Shown here: positions 1 to 6,210 of the stretch, piece by piece | How positions within the stretch are numbered: position 1 is the first letter of the stretch | Layout: each line of letters starts with the position of its first letter | From: Candidatus Wolframiiraptor sp. EX4484-121 | GTDB taxonomy: Archaea > Thermoproteota > Nitrososphaeria_A > Caldarchaeales > Wolframiiraptoraceae | Length of the DNA stretch: 15,018 nucleotides | Assembly: GCA_002255105.1 (NCBI GenBank) | Contig: NJEK01000031.1 | Span: 1 to 15,018 of the forward strand | Reading direction: 5' to 3' | Translations under genes and position numbers: made by a program | The notes under the pieces: generated by a model | Databases searched by the model: none | What the model saw: only the letters and a program-made list of their open reading frames with translations | What the model was told of the DNA's origin: nothing

Positions 1-155
1 CCCCTCATTATAGGCACGACCGCGACCTCGGCTCCCTCCTCGCTCAACCTTATCAAGGGATATAGTAGTTCTATGTCCTCGAACTCGTTCGCCGCTATAA
101 TCGCAACCCTCCTACCCTTTAACCTCTCACCAGGTCCTGCTCGTTTGACGGGCAT
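1..155 (-). CDS. DJ-1/PfpI-family protein, N-terminal part only
   Basis: The minus strand from ATG at 155 reads without a stop to the window edge, about 51 codons. After a short basic leader it gives RRVAIIAANEFEDIELLYPL, then RLSEEGAEVAVVP. This is the first beta strand, the conserved E-D-x-E-L helix and the second strand of the DJ-1/PfpI fold (class I glutamine amidotransferase-like; PfpI proteases, deglycases and stress proteins). The catalytic Cys-His region lies outside the window, so peptidase, glyoxalase or deglycase activity cannot be judged. A CTTAAAAC box about 26 bases before the ATG fits a nearly leaderless mRNA. The gene diverges from the importer operon starting at 246. Family assignment is fairly sure, precise function is not. 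Confidence 0.75.
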   Translation of the reverse strand, partial: MPVKRAGPGERLKGRRVAIIAANEFEDIELLYPLIRLSEEGAEVAVVPIMR

Positions 156-176
156 GTATGATGGATTGTTCGGGCC

Positions 177-185
177 GTTTTAAGG
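177..185 (-). promoter_or_regulatory. TATA-like box for the DJ-1/PfpI gene
   Basis: Read on the minus strand this is CCTTAAAAC, centred about 26 bases before the ATG at 155. That is the normal archaeal TATA-to-start distance for a leaderless transcript. Assigned from spacing and composition only. Confidence 0.45.
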
Positions 186-213
186 CTTGAGTGCTTGGAT
201 GGATTATCCAACC

Positions 214-222
214 CTTATATAT
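214..222 (+). promoter_or_regulatory. TATA box of the importer operon
   Basis: CTTATATAT is centred 28 bases before the ATG at 246, in a more G/C-rich setting. No Shine-Dalgarno sequence precedes that ATG, so the operon probably starts with a leaderless or near-leaderless mRNA. The 90 bases between the two divergent ATGs hold both TATA boxes; I see no convincing operator or riboswitch. Confidence 0.6.
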
Positions 223-245
223 CCCCGGGAACCAGTTAACACCTG

Positions 246-1646
246 ATGCGCATGAGGCGAGCTACCTCGATCCTCCTCTTATTGCTGATCCTCAGCCTAC
301 TCACCCCACTGAGCCTAGTAGCCGCGCAGGAGCAGGGAGTAACCGTCGTAGATGATTTTGGGAGAGAGGTTCTGATTCCGCATGAACCTAGGAGGATAGT
401 CTCCATAGCTCCGAGCATAACTGAGACCCTCTTCGCCCTAGGCTTGGGGGATAGGGTTGTCGGCGTAACCAGATACTGCAACTACCCGCCCGAGGTCTTG
501 GAGAAGGTCGGTAAAGGTGAGATAACGGTCATAGGGGGATACACCGACCCCAGCTTAGAGAAGATCGTCGGATTAAACCCCGATCTCGTTATAGGCCACA
601 ACCTCCTAAAGCCCGAGCTCGTTAAGAAGATTGAGGATGCTGGAATACCGATCATCATCGTCAAGACATCCGAGACCATCCAAGGAGTATATGATGATAT
701 TAGGTTGATTGGAAAGGCATGTTGGGCCGACGACGCCGCCTCGAAGCTCGTCGAGAAGCTCAGGAGCGAGATAGCGTTTTGGGAGGAACGGGTCGAAGGG
801 GTTGAGAAGGTCGATGTGGCTGAGATAGCTTGGGTGAATCCCCTCTGGGTCGCTGGAAATGGAACATACATCCACGACATAATCGAGCATGCCGGGGGTG
901 GACAAGAACTCATCTATGAGGGGGTGATGGAGATGAAGAGGAAGGGGTTGATACATGGAGAGGTTATTCCGATAGATCCGGACATAATCAGCAGGCCTGG
1001 GCCCAGGGTCGGCATACTCTTCGAGATGGTGGTCAAGGCCCTACATTCAGAGGTTTGGAGTAAGGTCTACGAGGTCGAGGACCTGATAGCTCCGAGGAGG
1101 GCGACCGTCGGAGACCTCGTAACGATCTACGCCTTGGTGAGGAATCCTGGAATGGTCGCGGGGGAGAAGCTCGTGGAGCTGTGCGTCGATGGAGAAATCC
1201 TCTCGGAGACGGTCAAACTCGGCCCAGGCGAGGAGAGATTACTGAACTTCACATTCGTCGTCGAGAGGAAGGGGATGTATGAGGTGAGGCTTAAATCTCT
1301 ATCGAGGTCTATCGAGGTCTCACCGACGAGCGAGGAGGTCATGGAGAAGGCGAGGAAATCGATCGAGGAATCCATGAGAAGCTATGTGGATGAGGTGATC
1401 TCGCCGATCTCGTCCAGACTGGACTCGGTGGCCTCCGACGTGAGCTCCCTCAAACAAGATCTCAGTAAGCTCGAATCAAGCACATCATCCGAGATCGCGA
1501 AGCTCTCGGGAGAGGTCTCAGAACTCGGCGAACAGATAGGCTCGCTTAACAACTTGGCCGTGGCTTCGATAATTCTCTCGATCATAGCGTTGATAATCTC
1601 CTTAGCCTCGATGGCATATGCATACCATAAGGTCAAAAGGGCTTAA
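246..1646 (+). CDS. Membrane-anchored ABC importer substrate-binding protein (BtuF/FhuD type) with CARDB-like and coiled-coil C-terminus; shortened lobe
   Basis: Extracytoplasmic binding protein for a cobalamin/siderophore-class importer, 466 aa. Residues 1-27 are a signal peptide (MRMRR, then a Leu-rich core ending VAAQ). The binding domain begins VVDDFGREV and carries PRRIVSIAPSITETLFALG and VVGVTRYCNYP, both typical of BtuF. Around residues 273-357 is an Ig-like CARDB-type segment (VRNPGMVAGE, VKLGPGEE). A Ser/Glu/Leu-rich coiled coil (about 365-433) and one transmembrane helix (about 437-458) with a basic tail follow, so the protein is probably tethered to the outer membrane face. In the family some 60 residues separate the GG after IHDIIEHA from the IDxDxISRPGPR motif; here there are about 26. 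The usual V-S-x-E-x-x-x-x-x-P-D-x-I-I element is missing, so 35-40 residues of the C-terminal lobe seem lost in frame near bases 906-958. The stop lies 14 bases before the permease start. Substrate cannot be told. Confidence 0.85.
   Translation: MRMRRATSILLLLLILSLLTPLSLVAAQEQGVTVVDDFGREVLIPHEPRRIVSIAPSITETLFALGLGDRVVGVTRYCNYPPEVLEKVGKGEITVIGGYTDPSLEKIVGLNPDLVIGHNLLKPELVKKIEDAGIPIIIVKTSETIQGVYDDIRLIGKACWADDAASKLVEKLRSEIAFWEERVEGVEKVDVAEIAWVNPLWVAGNGTYIHDIIEHAGGGQELIYEGVMEMKRKGLIHGEVIPIDPDIISRPGPRVGILFEMVVKALHSEVWSKVYEVEDLIAPRRATVGDLVTIYALVRNPGMVAGEKLVELCVDGEILSETVKLGPGEERLLNFTFVVERKGMYEVRLKSLSRSIEVSPTSEEVMEKARKSIEESMRSYVDEVISPISSRLDSVASDVSSLKQDLSKLESSTSSEIAKLSGEVSELGEQIGSLNNLAVASIILSIIALIISLASMAYAYHKVKRA
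1298..1317 (+). repeat. 10-bp tandem duplication inside the binding-protein gene
   Basis: TCTATCGAGG occurs twice head to tail, followed by a partial third TCT. It lies at the end of the CARDB-like domain (protein L-S-R-S-I-E-V). Because the unit is 10 bp, gain or loss of one copy would shift the frame. Confidence 0.7.
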
Positions 1647-1659
1647 TGGTAATTGGGAG

Positions 1660-2721
1660 ATGAGCGGGGAGTCTCAAGAGACCCTCGAGACTGGGCTCAG
1701 AGAAGCAGGGTTACTCAAACGTAGACTGCTTAGGTGGAGGTTCATCCTAACCTATCTGACCATAGGCCTATGCCTGACCGTCATAGCGGCGACGGCGATA
1801 GGCCCGGTCTACATCCCCCCAGCCGAGATAATCTCGATAATCTCGCATAAGCTCGGATTAAGGGTCGGCGAGTTCAGCGAGCCGCACATGAAGATAATCC
1901 TCCAGCTAAGGCTTCCGAGAATACTTCTCGGAATACTCGTCGGCATGGCCTTATCCGTGGCCGGCGCCATCATGCAGGGGTTGTTCAGGAATCCATTGGC
2001 GGGGCCGTATGTCCTGGGAGTTTCGTCCGGGGCGTCGCTCGGAGCAGCTCTTTCAATAACCTTTCTACCAGCGTTCATGGGGATATACACGACTCCTCTA
2101 GCCGCATTCACAGGAGGCTTGACGGCCATATTCTTGGTCTATAATATCGTCAAGCTCTGCGGCAGATTCACGGTCAAATCCCTTCTACTTGCCGGGATAG
2201 CTGTAACCTATCTCTTCTCCGCGATCCTCTCGATAATAGTCTGGACTCTCAGCAGGGACGCCCACACCATACTCCTATGGATAATGGGCGGGTTGTGGGG
2301 AGCTGATTGGCTCAAGGTTGAGGTGATCGCGCCGATAATCCTCACGCTGATACTCACAGCATTCATCTTCTCAAAGGATCTGAACGCGCTACTGCTTGGA
2401 GAGGAGACTGCTCGATCGATAGGGGTGAACGTGAAGCTCGTTGAAAAACTCTTACCGATCCTCGCATCCCTGATAACGAGCGCCGCTGTCTCCTTCGCCG
2501 GAGCTATAGGCTTCATAGGCTTGATGATGCCGCACATAATGAGGATGATCGTCGGCCCGGATCACAGAATACTGATACCATCATCGGCCCTGGCAGGTGG
2601 AATATTCTTGGCCTGGGCGGATGCGGCCGCCAGATGCCTACTGGAGCTTCCAGTTGGGGTGATAACCGCCTTGACCGGGGTGCCGTTCTTCATCTACCTG
2701 TTAAGGAGGAGGGGGCAATGA
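1660..2721 (+). CDS. FecCD/BtuC-family ABC transporter permease
   Basis: Polytopic inner subunit of the importer, about 353 aa, typical length for BtuC/FecD/FhuB halves that form a dimer in the membrane. It shows LRLPRILLGILVGMALSVAG, then MQGLFRNPLAGPYVLGVSSG, WIMGGLWGADW, FAGAIGFIGLMMPHI and LPVGVITALTGVPFFIYLL, all in family order. About 9-10 hydrophobic helices can be counted and nothing appears missing. The ATG at 1660 is preferred; an in-frame ATG at 1618 would add 14 residues and overlap the binding-protein gene by 29 bases, with no better ribosome site. The TGA overlaps the ATG of the ATPase fragment (ATGA), so the genes are translationally coupled. With the damaged ATPase next to it, this permease may have no partner unless another ATPase serves it. 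Confidence 0.9.
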   Translation: MSGESQETLETGLREAGLLKRRLLRWRFILTYLTIGLCLTVIAATAIGPVYIPPAEIISIISHKLGLRVGEFSEPHMKIILQLRLPRILLGILVGMALSVAGAIMQGLFRNPLAGPYVLGVSSGASLGAALSITFLPAFMGIYTTPLAAFTGGLTAIFLVYNIVKLCGRFTVKSLLLAGIAVTYLFSAILSIIVWTLSRDAHTILLWIMGGLWGADWLKVEVIAPIILTLILTAFIFSKDLNALLLGEETARSIGVNVKLVEKLLPILASLITSAAVSFAGAIGFIGLMMPHIMRMIVGPDHRILIPSSALAGGIFLAWADAAARCLLELPVGVITALTGVPFFIYLLRRRGQ

Positions 2722-3059
2722 GGCTGAGGATCGACCGCGTCCAATTCTATTATGAGGCGCGAAGGGTTTTGGATGAGATAAGCTTCGAGGCGGGTGAAGG
2801 GGAGTTCATAGGGTTGATCGGGCCGAATGGGTCTGGGAAGACGACGCTCCTAAAGATCATAGATGGGATCCTGAAGCCCAGGATTGGATCGGTTTATCTG
2901 GATTGTAAGAGGGTCTCAGAACTCGATCCGAAGGAGCTCGCGAGGGAGCTGGCGATGGTCCCCCAGACAGCCGACCTAAGCTTCGATCTAAAGGTCTTCG
3001 ATGTAGTCATGATGGGGAGGTATCCATATCTCGGGAAGCTCTCATTTGAGGGGGATTGA
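2718..3059 (+). pseudogene. ABC transporter ATPase (BtuD/FhuC/FepC type), N-terminal fragment
   Basis: Begins at ATG 2718 behind a strong AAGGAGGAGGGGG ribosome site, overlapping the permease stop. It encodes 113 residues: Walker A GPNGSGKTT at residues 35-43, Q-loop Q83 in MVPQT, then DVVMMGRYPYLGKL, the usual siderophore/B12 ATPase sequence. At that point it hits TGA at 3057. In homologues about 35 more residues follow, including the ABC signature LSGGE(R/K)QR, before LIARALAQEP. Here IARALAQEP begins immediately, in another frame (next entry). A deletion of about 100 bases with length 3n+1 would explain both the missing signature and the frame change. As read, no functional nucleotide-binding domain can be made. 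Whether this is a true pseudogene or a sequence error is open. Confidence 0.8.
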
Positions 3060-3445
3060 TCGCGAGGGCCTTGGCCCAGGAGCCGAGGATCCTACTCCTA
3101 GACGAGCCGACATCAAACCTGGATGTATGCTATCAGATCGAGATCATGAACCTCTTGAAGGAGCTCGTCGAGAGGCTTGAATTGACGATAATCTGCGCGA
3201 TCCACGACCTGAACCTCGCCGCTAGATACAGCGATAAGATAATCCTGATAAATGGTGGGAGGATCAAGGGCATCGGGAGGCCAGTGGAGGTCTTGACCAA
3301 GGAGAACTTGAGGGAAGTGTTCAAGATTGAGGCGAAGATAGAATACGATCCAGACTCCAAGAGCCTCACGATAATCCCGATCAAGACCATAGGCCGAGAA
3401 CTTGAGAAGAAGTTCATTCTCTCAAAAGCCTTGAAGAGGAGATAA
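3056..3445 (+). pseudogene. ABC transporter ATPase (BtuD/FhuC/FepC type), C-terminal fragment
   Basis: This is the other half of the ATPase, one frame away from the preceding fragment. It opens directly with IARALAQEPRILLLDEPTSN, holding Walker B and the D-loop, then CAIHDLNLAARYSDKIILIN with the H-loop His, and a normal C-terminus (GRPVEVLTKENLREVF). The nominal TTG start at 3056 is the native Leu codon of the motif rather than a plausible start: the GGGGG run in front is the end of the N-terminal fragment. The ABC signature is absent from both pieces, so translation through the junction by frameshifting would not restore function. Apart from the missing block, the protein would have the expected family length of about 270 residues. 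Confidence 0.8.
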
Positions 3446-3451
3446 TTTTTA
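3442..3451 (+). promoter_or_regulatory. TATA box before the NTPase-trm1-rlmE cluster
   Basis: ATAATTTTTA, the most A/T-rich stretch nearby, overlaps the stop codon of the ATPase fragment. Its centre is about 31 bases before the ATG at 3478 but only 11 before the upstream in-frame ATG at 3457. The spacing therefore favours 3478 as the start and marks a new transcription unit. Confidence 0.5.
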
Positions 3452-3477
3452 ACCAGATGAGATTTCCTCAAGTTGGG

Positions 3478-4038
3478 ATGGGGGCGGGAAGCAGTAGCCG
3501 CATACTCTACGCCTTAACCGGTAGACCTGGATGCGGGAAGACCACGGCGATCCTAAAGATAGTTGGAGAGCTCGAGAATGAGGGCGTCAGGGTCGATGGA
3601 ATGTATACGGAGGAGGTGAGAGTTGGAGGTAGGAGGGTTGGATTCATGGTTAAGAGGATTGGTGGAGGGGAGGGCATACTCGCCCACGTAAATCTGAGGG
3701 ATGGGCCGAGACTTGGGAGATATAGGGTGAATCTGGAGGATCTTGAGAGGGTTGGGGTCTCAGCGATACTTGACGGCATTAGAGGTGCAGATGTGGTTGT
3801 TGTGGATGAGGTTGGGCCCATGGAACTCTTCAGCCAGAGATTTAGGGATGCCGTTGAGAGGTTATTAAACTCGGATAAACATGCGATTTTAACGGTTCAT
3901 TATAGATCTAGGGATAGGCTGGCGATGAGGGTTAGGAGGCTTGCCGGAGACAACCTCATAACCTTGAATGAGCTGAATAGAGATGAGGTTCCGGGGATCA
4001 TAGTCGGCAAGATCTTGGAAACTTTGGGGAAGAGATGA
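3478..4038 (+). CDS. THEP1-type nucleoside-triphosphatase
   Basis: P-loop NTPase of the archaeal THEP1/NTPCR family, which hydrolyses ATP, GTP and other NTPs to NDPs in vitro; its cellular role is unclear. From ATG 3478 the protein has 186 residues. Walker A GRPGCGKT is at residues 15-22. TEEVRVGGRRVGF is the family beta-hairpin region, HVNLRDGPRLGRYRVNLEDL the conserved middle, ADVVVVDEVGPMEL the Walker B, and ILTVHYRSRD follows. All family blocks are present at normal length. An in-frame ATG at 3457 would add seven residues, but the TATA box is too close to it. The TGA overlaps the ATG of trm1 (ATGATG at 4035), so the two are coupled. Family call is firm. Confidence 0.9.
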   Translation: MGAGSSSRILYALTGRPGCGKTTAILKIVGELENEGVRVDGMYTEEVRVGGRRVGFMVKRIGGGEGILAHVNLRDGPRLGRYRVNLEDLERVGVSAILDGIRGADVVVVDEVGPMELFSQRFRDAVERLLNSDKHAILTVHYRSRDRLAMRVRRLAGDNLITLNELNRDEVPGIIVGKILETLGKR

Positions 4039-5231
4039 TGGATGTCGTTGAGAGGCTTGGATACGGGGTCGAGCTCAGGGTTGAGGGTAAGGCGAAATTC
4101 TATGCTCCAAGACTTCCAAGCGAGAAGGGATACGCTCCGACAAGTCTTCCAGTATTCTATAACCCGATCTCCAAGCCAAACCGCGACATGGCCATACTCT
4201 TCACAAAGACATTCTTCAAAGGTAAGAGGATTAGGATCTGCGAGCCCCTCGCCGGGACGGGCGTCAGGAGCATTAGATTAGTTTTGGAGACCGATGTGGT
4301 GGATGAGGTTGTGGCAAACGATATCTCGAAGAAAGCCTATGAGCTCATGAAATTGAATATCGAGTTGAACGATGTTGGAGAGTATGTCAGGCCGATGAAC
4401 CTGGAAGCGAACGAGCTCCTCTCCATGTGCGGGAGGGGGAGGCCGAGATATAGTTACGTGGATATAGATCCGGCCGGATCTCCCGCCAAGTTTATGGAGA
4501 ATGGGTTCAGGGGATGCGATAGGGGAGGGGTGCTGAGCGCTACGGCGACGGATATGTCCGCCCTAACAGGCGCCAAGCCAGCCTCATGTCTCAGAAAATA
4601 TGATGTCATCGTCTCAAAGACCCCGTTCTCGAAGGAGGTCGCCCTGAGAATCTTGGCGGGATTCATGGTTAGGACTGCCGCGAGGTTGGGGCTCGCCGCC
4701 AAGCCCATCCTCTCCTTCCAGAAAGATCATTACATCAAGGTATTCGCGGTTGTCGAGAGGGGGATCACGAAGGCCAAGGAGCTGCTCAAGCAGGTTGGGT
4801 GGATCTCCTACTGCCATAGATGCATGAGGATCTATGCGGCCGGAAGGGATGAGAGGCCCGTGATGAGATGTGTTGAGTGTGGCGGAGAGCTGAACCCCAT
4901 CGGCCCGCTCTGGATAGGCAGGTTATCGGATAACGATCTGGTCGAGAAGATGTATAGAAGCGCCTTAGAGGATCAGGAGATATATCGCGATGTCCTGAAG
5001 CTCCTCAGGTATTTGAGCGCCGAGGACACGGAGATCATAGGATACTATCCGGTTAATTATGTGGCCGAGGTGCTTAAGCAGTCTCCCGTGAAGCCGAGAA
5101 AGGTGATCGAGAGGCTCAAGGCCACGGGATATAGGGCCACCGCCACCCACATAGATCCAAGCGGGTTTAAGACCGATGCGCCCCCATCCATAATTGCGAA
5201 ACTGTTCAAAGAGCTTAAACTTAAGAACTGA
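4035..5231 (+). CDS. trm1: tRNA (guanine(26)-N2)-dimethyltransferase Trm1
   Basis: SAM-dependent enzyme that makes N2,N2-dimethylguanosine at tRNA position 26. 398 aa, full length for archaeal Trm1. The N-terminus has GKAKFYAPRLPSEKGYAPTS followed by FYNPISKPNRD. The SAM-binding motif is ICEPLAGTGVRSIR, and VVANDISKKAYELMKLNIEL follows. The catalytic-loop motif DIDPAGSPAKF comes next, and TATDMSALTG then CLRKY are typical. A zinc-ribbon-like insert has YCHRC and MRCVECGG. The C-terminal part contains LKQSPVKPRKVIERLKATGY and THIDPSGFKTDAP. The motif reads DPAGS where most Trm1 have DPFGS, a small deviation. It starts ATGATG, overlapping the NTPase stop; GGGGAAGAG in front serves as ribosome site. 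Confidence 0.95.
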   Translation: MMDVVERLGYGVELRVEGKAKFYAPRLPSEKGYAPTSLPVFYNPISKPNRDMAILFTKTFFKGKRIRICEPLAGTGVRSIRLVLETDVVDEVVANDISKKAYELMKLNIELNDVGEYVRPMNLEANELLSMCGRGRPRYSYVDIDPAGSPAKFMENGFRGCDRGGVLSATATDMSALTGAKPASCLRKYDVIVSKTPFSKEVALRILAGFMVRTAARLGLAAKPILSFQKDHYIKVFAVVERGITKAKELLKQVGWISYCHRCMRIYAAGRDERPVMRCVECGGELNPIGPLWIGRLSDNDLVEKMYRSALEDQEIYRDVLKLLRYLSAEDTEIIGYYPVNYVAEVLKQSPVKPRKVIERLKATGYRATATHIDPSGFKTDAPPSIIAKLFKELKLKN

Positions 5232-5251
5232 ATCGCCCACCTCTTTCCGAG

Positions 5252-5866
5252 TTGCCGACTAATAGGTGGATTCAGGAGGCCGAGAGGGATCATTATAGGA
5301 GGAGGGCGAGGAAAGAGGGATATAGGTCTAGGGCCGCCTACAAGCTTCTAGAGGCTCAAAAGAAGTATGGGCTGGTGAAGAGGGGGGACATCGCCATAGA
5401 TCTTGGCGCGTGGCCCGGCGGGATCTCGCAGGCATTGGCTAGGATGGTTGGGGCTGAGGGGCTTGTGATAGCGGTCGATAGGAGGAGGTTCAAGAGGTTC
5501 GATGAGCAGAACATCATAACCCTCCAGCTAGACATCTTAGAGGATGACGTGGTCTCCGAGGTCAGGAGGATCCTGGGCGGAAAGCCCGCCGACTTCCTAG
5601 TCTCAGACGCCTCACCAAGCTTCACCGGGATAAGGGATATAGATGTCCTGAGGCAGATCGAGTTAACCGAGAGATCCTATGAGATCGCGAGGGAGCTCGT
5701 TAGGAGGGGCGGATCCGTGATGTTGAAGGCGCTTGAATGCGGCGAGCTCCGCGAGCTTGAGCGGGAGCTCAGAGAGGGGTTTAAGATCGTTAGGAGATTC
5801 ATCCCCAAGGCGACGAGGAGAGGTAGCTCGGAGCTTTATCTGATAGGGTTGGGGAAGCTCATCTAA
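5252..5866 (+). CDS. rlmE: FtsJ/RlmE-family rRNA (uridine-2'-O)-methyltransferase
   Basis: SAM-dependent ribose 2'-O-methyltransferase of the FtsJ family; archaeal members are expected to act on 23S rRNA, though tRNA targets are possible. 204 aa. The K-D-K-E catalytic tetrad can be placed: K31 in RSRAAYKLLE, D119 in LVSDASPSFTG, K159 in VMLKALE and E194 in SSELYLIG, with the spacing known for this family. The SAM loop is IDLGAWPGGISQAL. The start is TTG at 5252: the frame is open only to a TAA at 5222, and it contains no ATG or GTG upstream of the conserved region. It begins 20 bases after the trm1 stop, so it is probably co-transcribed. The gene ends two bases before the convergent TFE-beta-like gene. 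Confidence 0.92.
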   Translation: MPTNRWIQEAERDHYRRRARKEGYRSRAAYKLLEAQKKYGLVKRGDIAIDLGAWPGGISQALARMVGAEGLVIAVDRRRFKRFDEQNIITLQLDILEDDVVSEVRRILGGKPADFLVSDASPSFTGIRDIDVLRQIELTERSYEIARELVRRGGSVMLKALECGELRELERELREGFKIVRRFIPKATRRGSSELYLIGLGKLI

Positions 5867-5868
5867 AC

Positions 5869-6165
5869 CTATCTCTTAGAAGACTTCTTCAGGCTACTGC
5901 GATAGGATTCGAGGACCCAGCTCTCGAGCTTTGGGCAGTTCTCAGGCTTAATCTTTCCCTCCCTCCCACATATATGCTCGTATTCGCATGAGAGGCATGG
6001 AGCCCCCCTGATGGGATCTAGCTTGACTTCACGTATGAGGGGGATGAGCCTCCTAGTCCACCTATCCTTCGCGAACTCCTTAACCCGCTTAACCATCCCC
6101 TTCTTCTCATGCTTGAGCAAAAGCCTTATGGCCCTCTCCTCGAGGTTTGTGAGCTTTTGAGGCAA
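5869..6165 (-). CDS. TFE-beta/RPC34-like transcription factor with four-cysteine (Fe-S type) motif, shortened winged helix
   Basis: A small basic protein (98 aa from TTG 6165) whose C-terminus carries CLSCEYEHICG, then GKIKPENCPKLESWV. The four cysteines are spaced C-x2-C-x5-C-x10-C. This pattern, with the I-x-P-x-x-C and terminal W, is what I know from the Fe-S domain of human RPC39 and archaeal TFE-beta, the partner of TFE-alpha in promoter opening. The N-terminal half should be a winged helix, but it runs from LEERAIRLLLKHEKKGM straight into VKRVKEFAKDRWTRRL. Relatives have about 25-30 more residues there (second and recognition helices), so a piece seems lost near base 6094. The TTG at 6165 is preferred over TTG 6195 because the TATA box at 6201-6210 sits correctly and GAGGGGTG lies five bases before it. 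It lies next to TFB. Identity is likely, not certain. Confidence 0.62.
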   Translation of the reverse strand: MPQKLTNLEERAIRLLLKHEKKGMVKRVKEFAKDRWTRRLIPLIREVKLDPIRGAPCLSCEYEHICGREGKIKPENCPKLESWVLESYRSSLKKSSKR

Positions 6166-6200
6166 AAAGCACCCCTCTCGATAATATTTCGCCAAGCCCT

Positions 6201-6210
6201 CTTATATATT
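6201..6210 (-). promoter_or_regulatory. TATA box of the TFE-beta-like gene
   Basis: AATATATAAG on the minus strand, directly after the TFB coding region. Transcription would begin near 6180, giving a short leader that contains GAGGGGTG before TTG 6165. The gene can therefore be expressed apart from TFB. Confidence 0.6.

Noticed and set aside
156..245. Cobalamin riboswitch upstream of the importer operon
   Set aside because: Only 90 bases separate the divergent starts, the TATA spacing leaves practically no leader RNA, and no B12-box-like sequence is visible.
482..956. Minus-strand open frames opposite the binding-protein gene
   Set aside because: Low-complexity Ser/Pro-rich shadows of the conserved plus-strand gene.
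3040..3075. Programmed ribosomal frameshift joining the two ATPase fragments
   Set aside because: A frameshift at the GGGGG run would still give a protein without the ABC signature, because the coding sequence itself is absent.
3056..3445. Second ATPase fragment as an independent small gene from TTG 3056
   Set aside because: The TTG is the native Leu codon inside the family motif; the product would be only half a nucleotide-binding domain.
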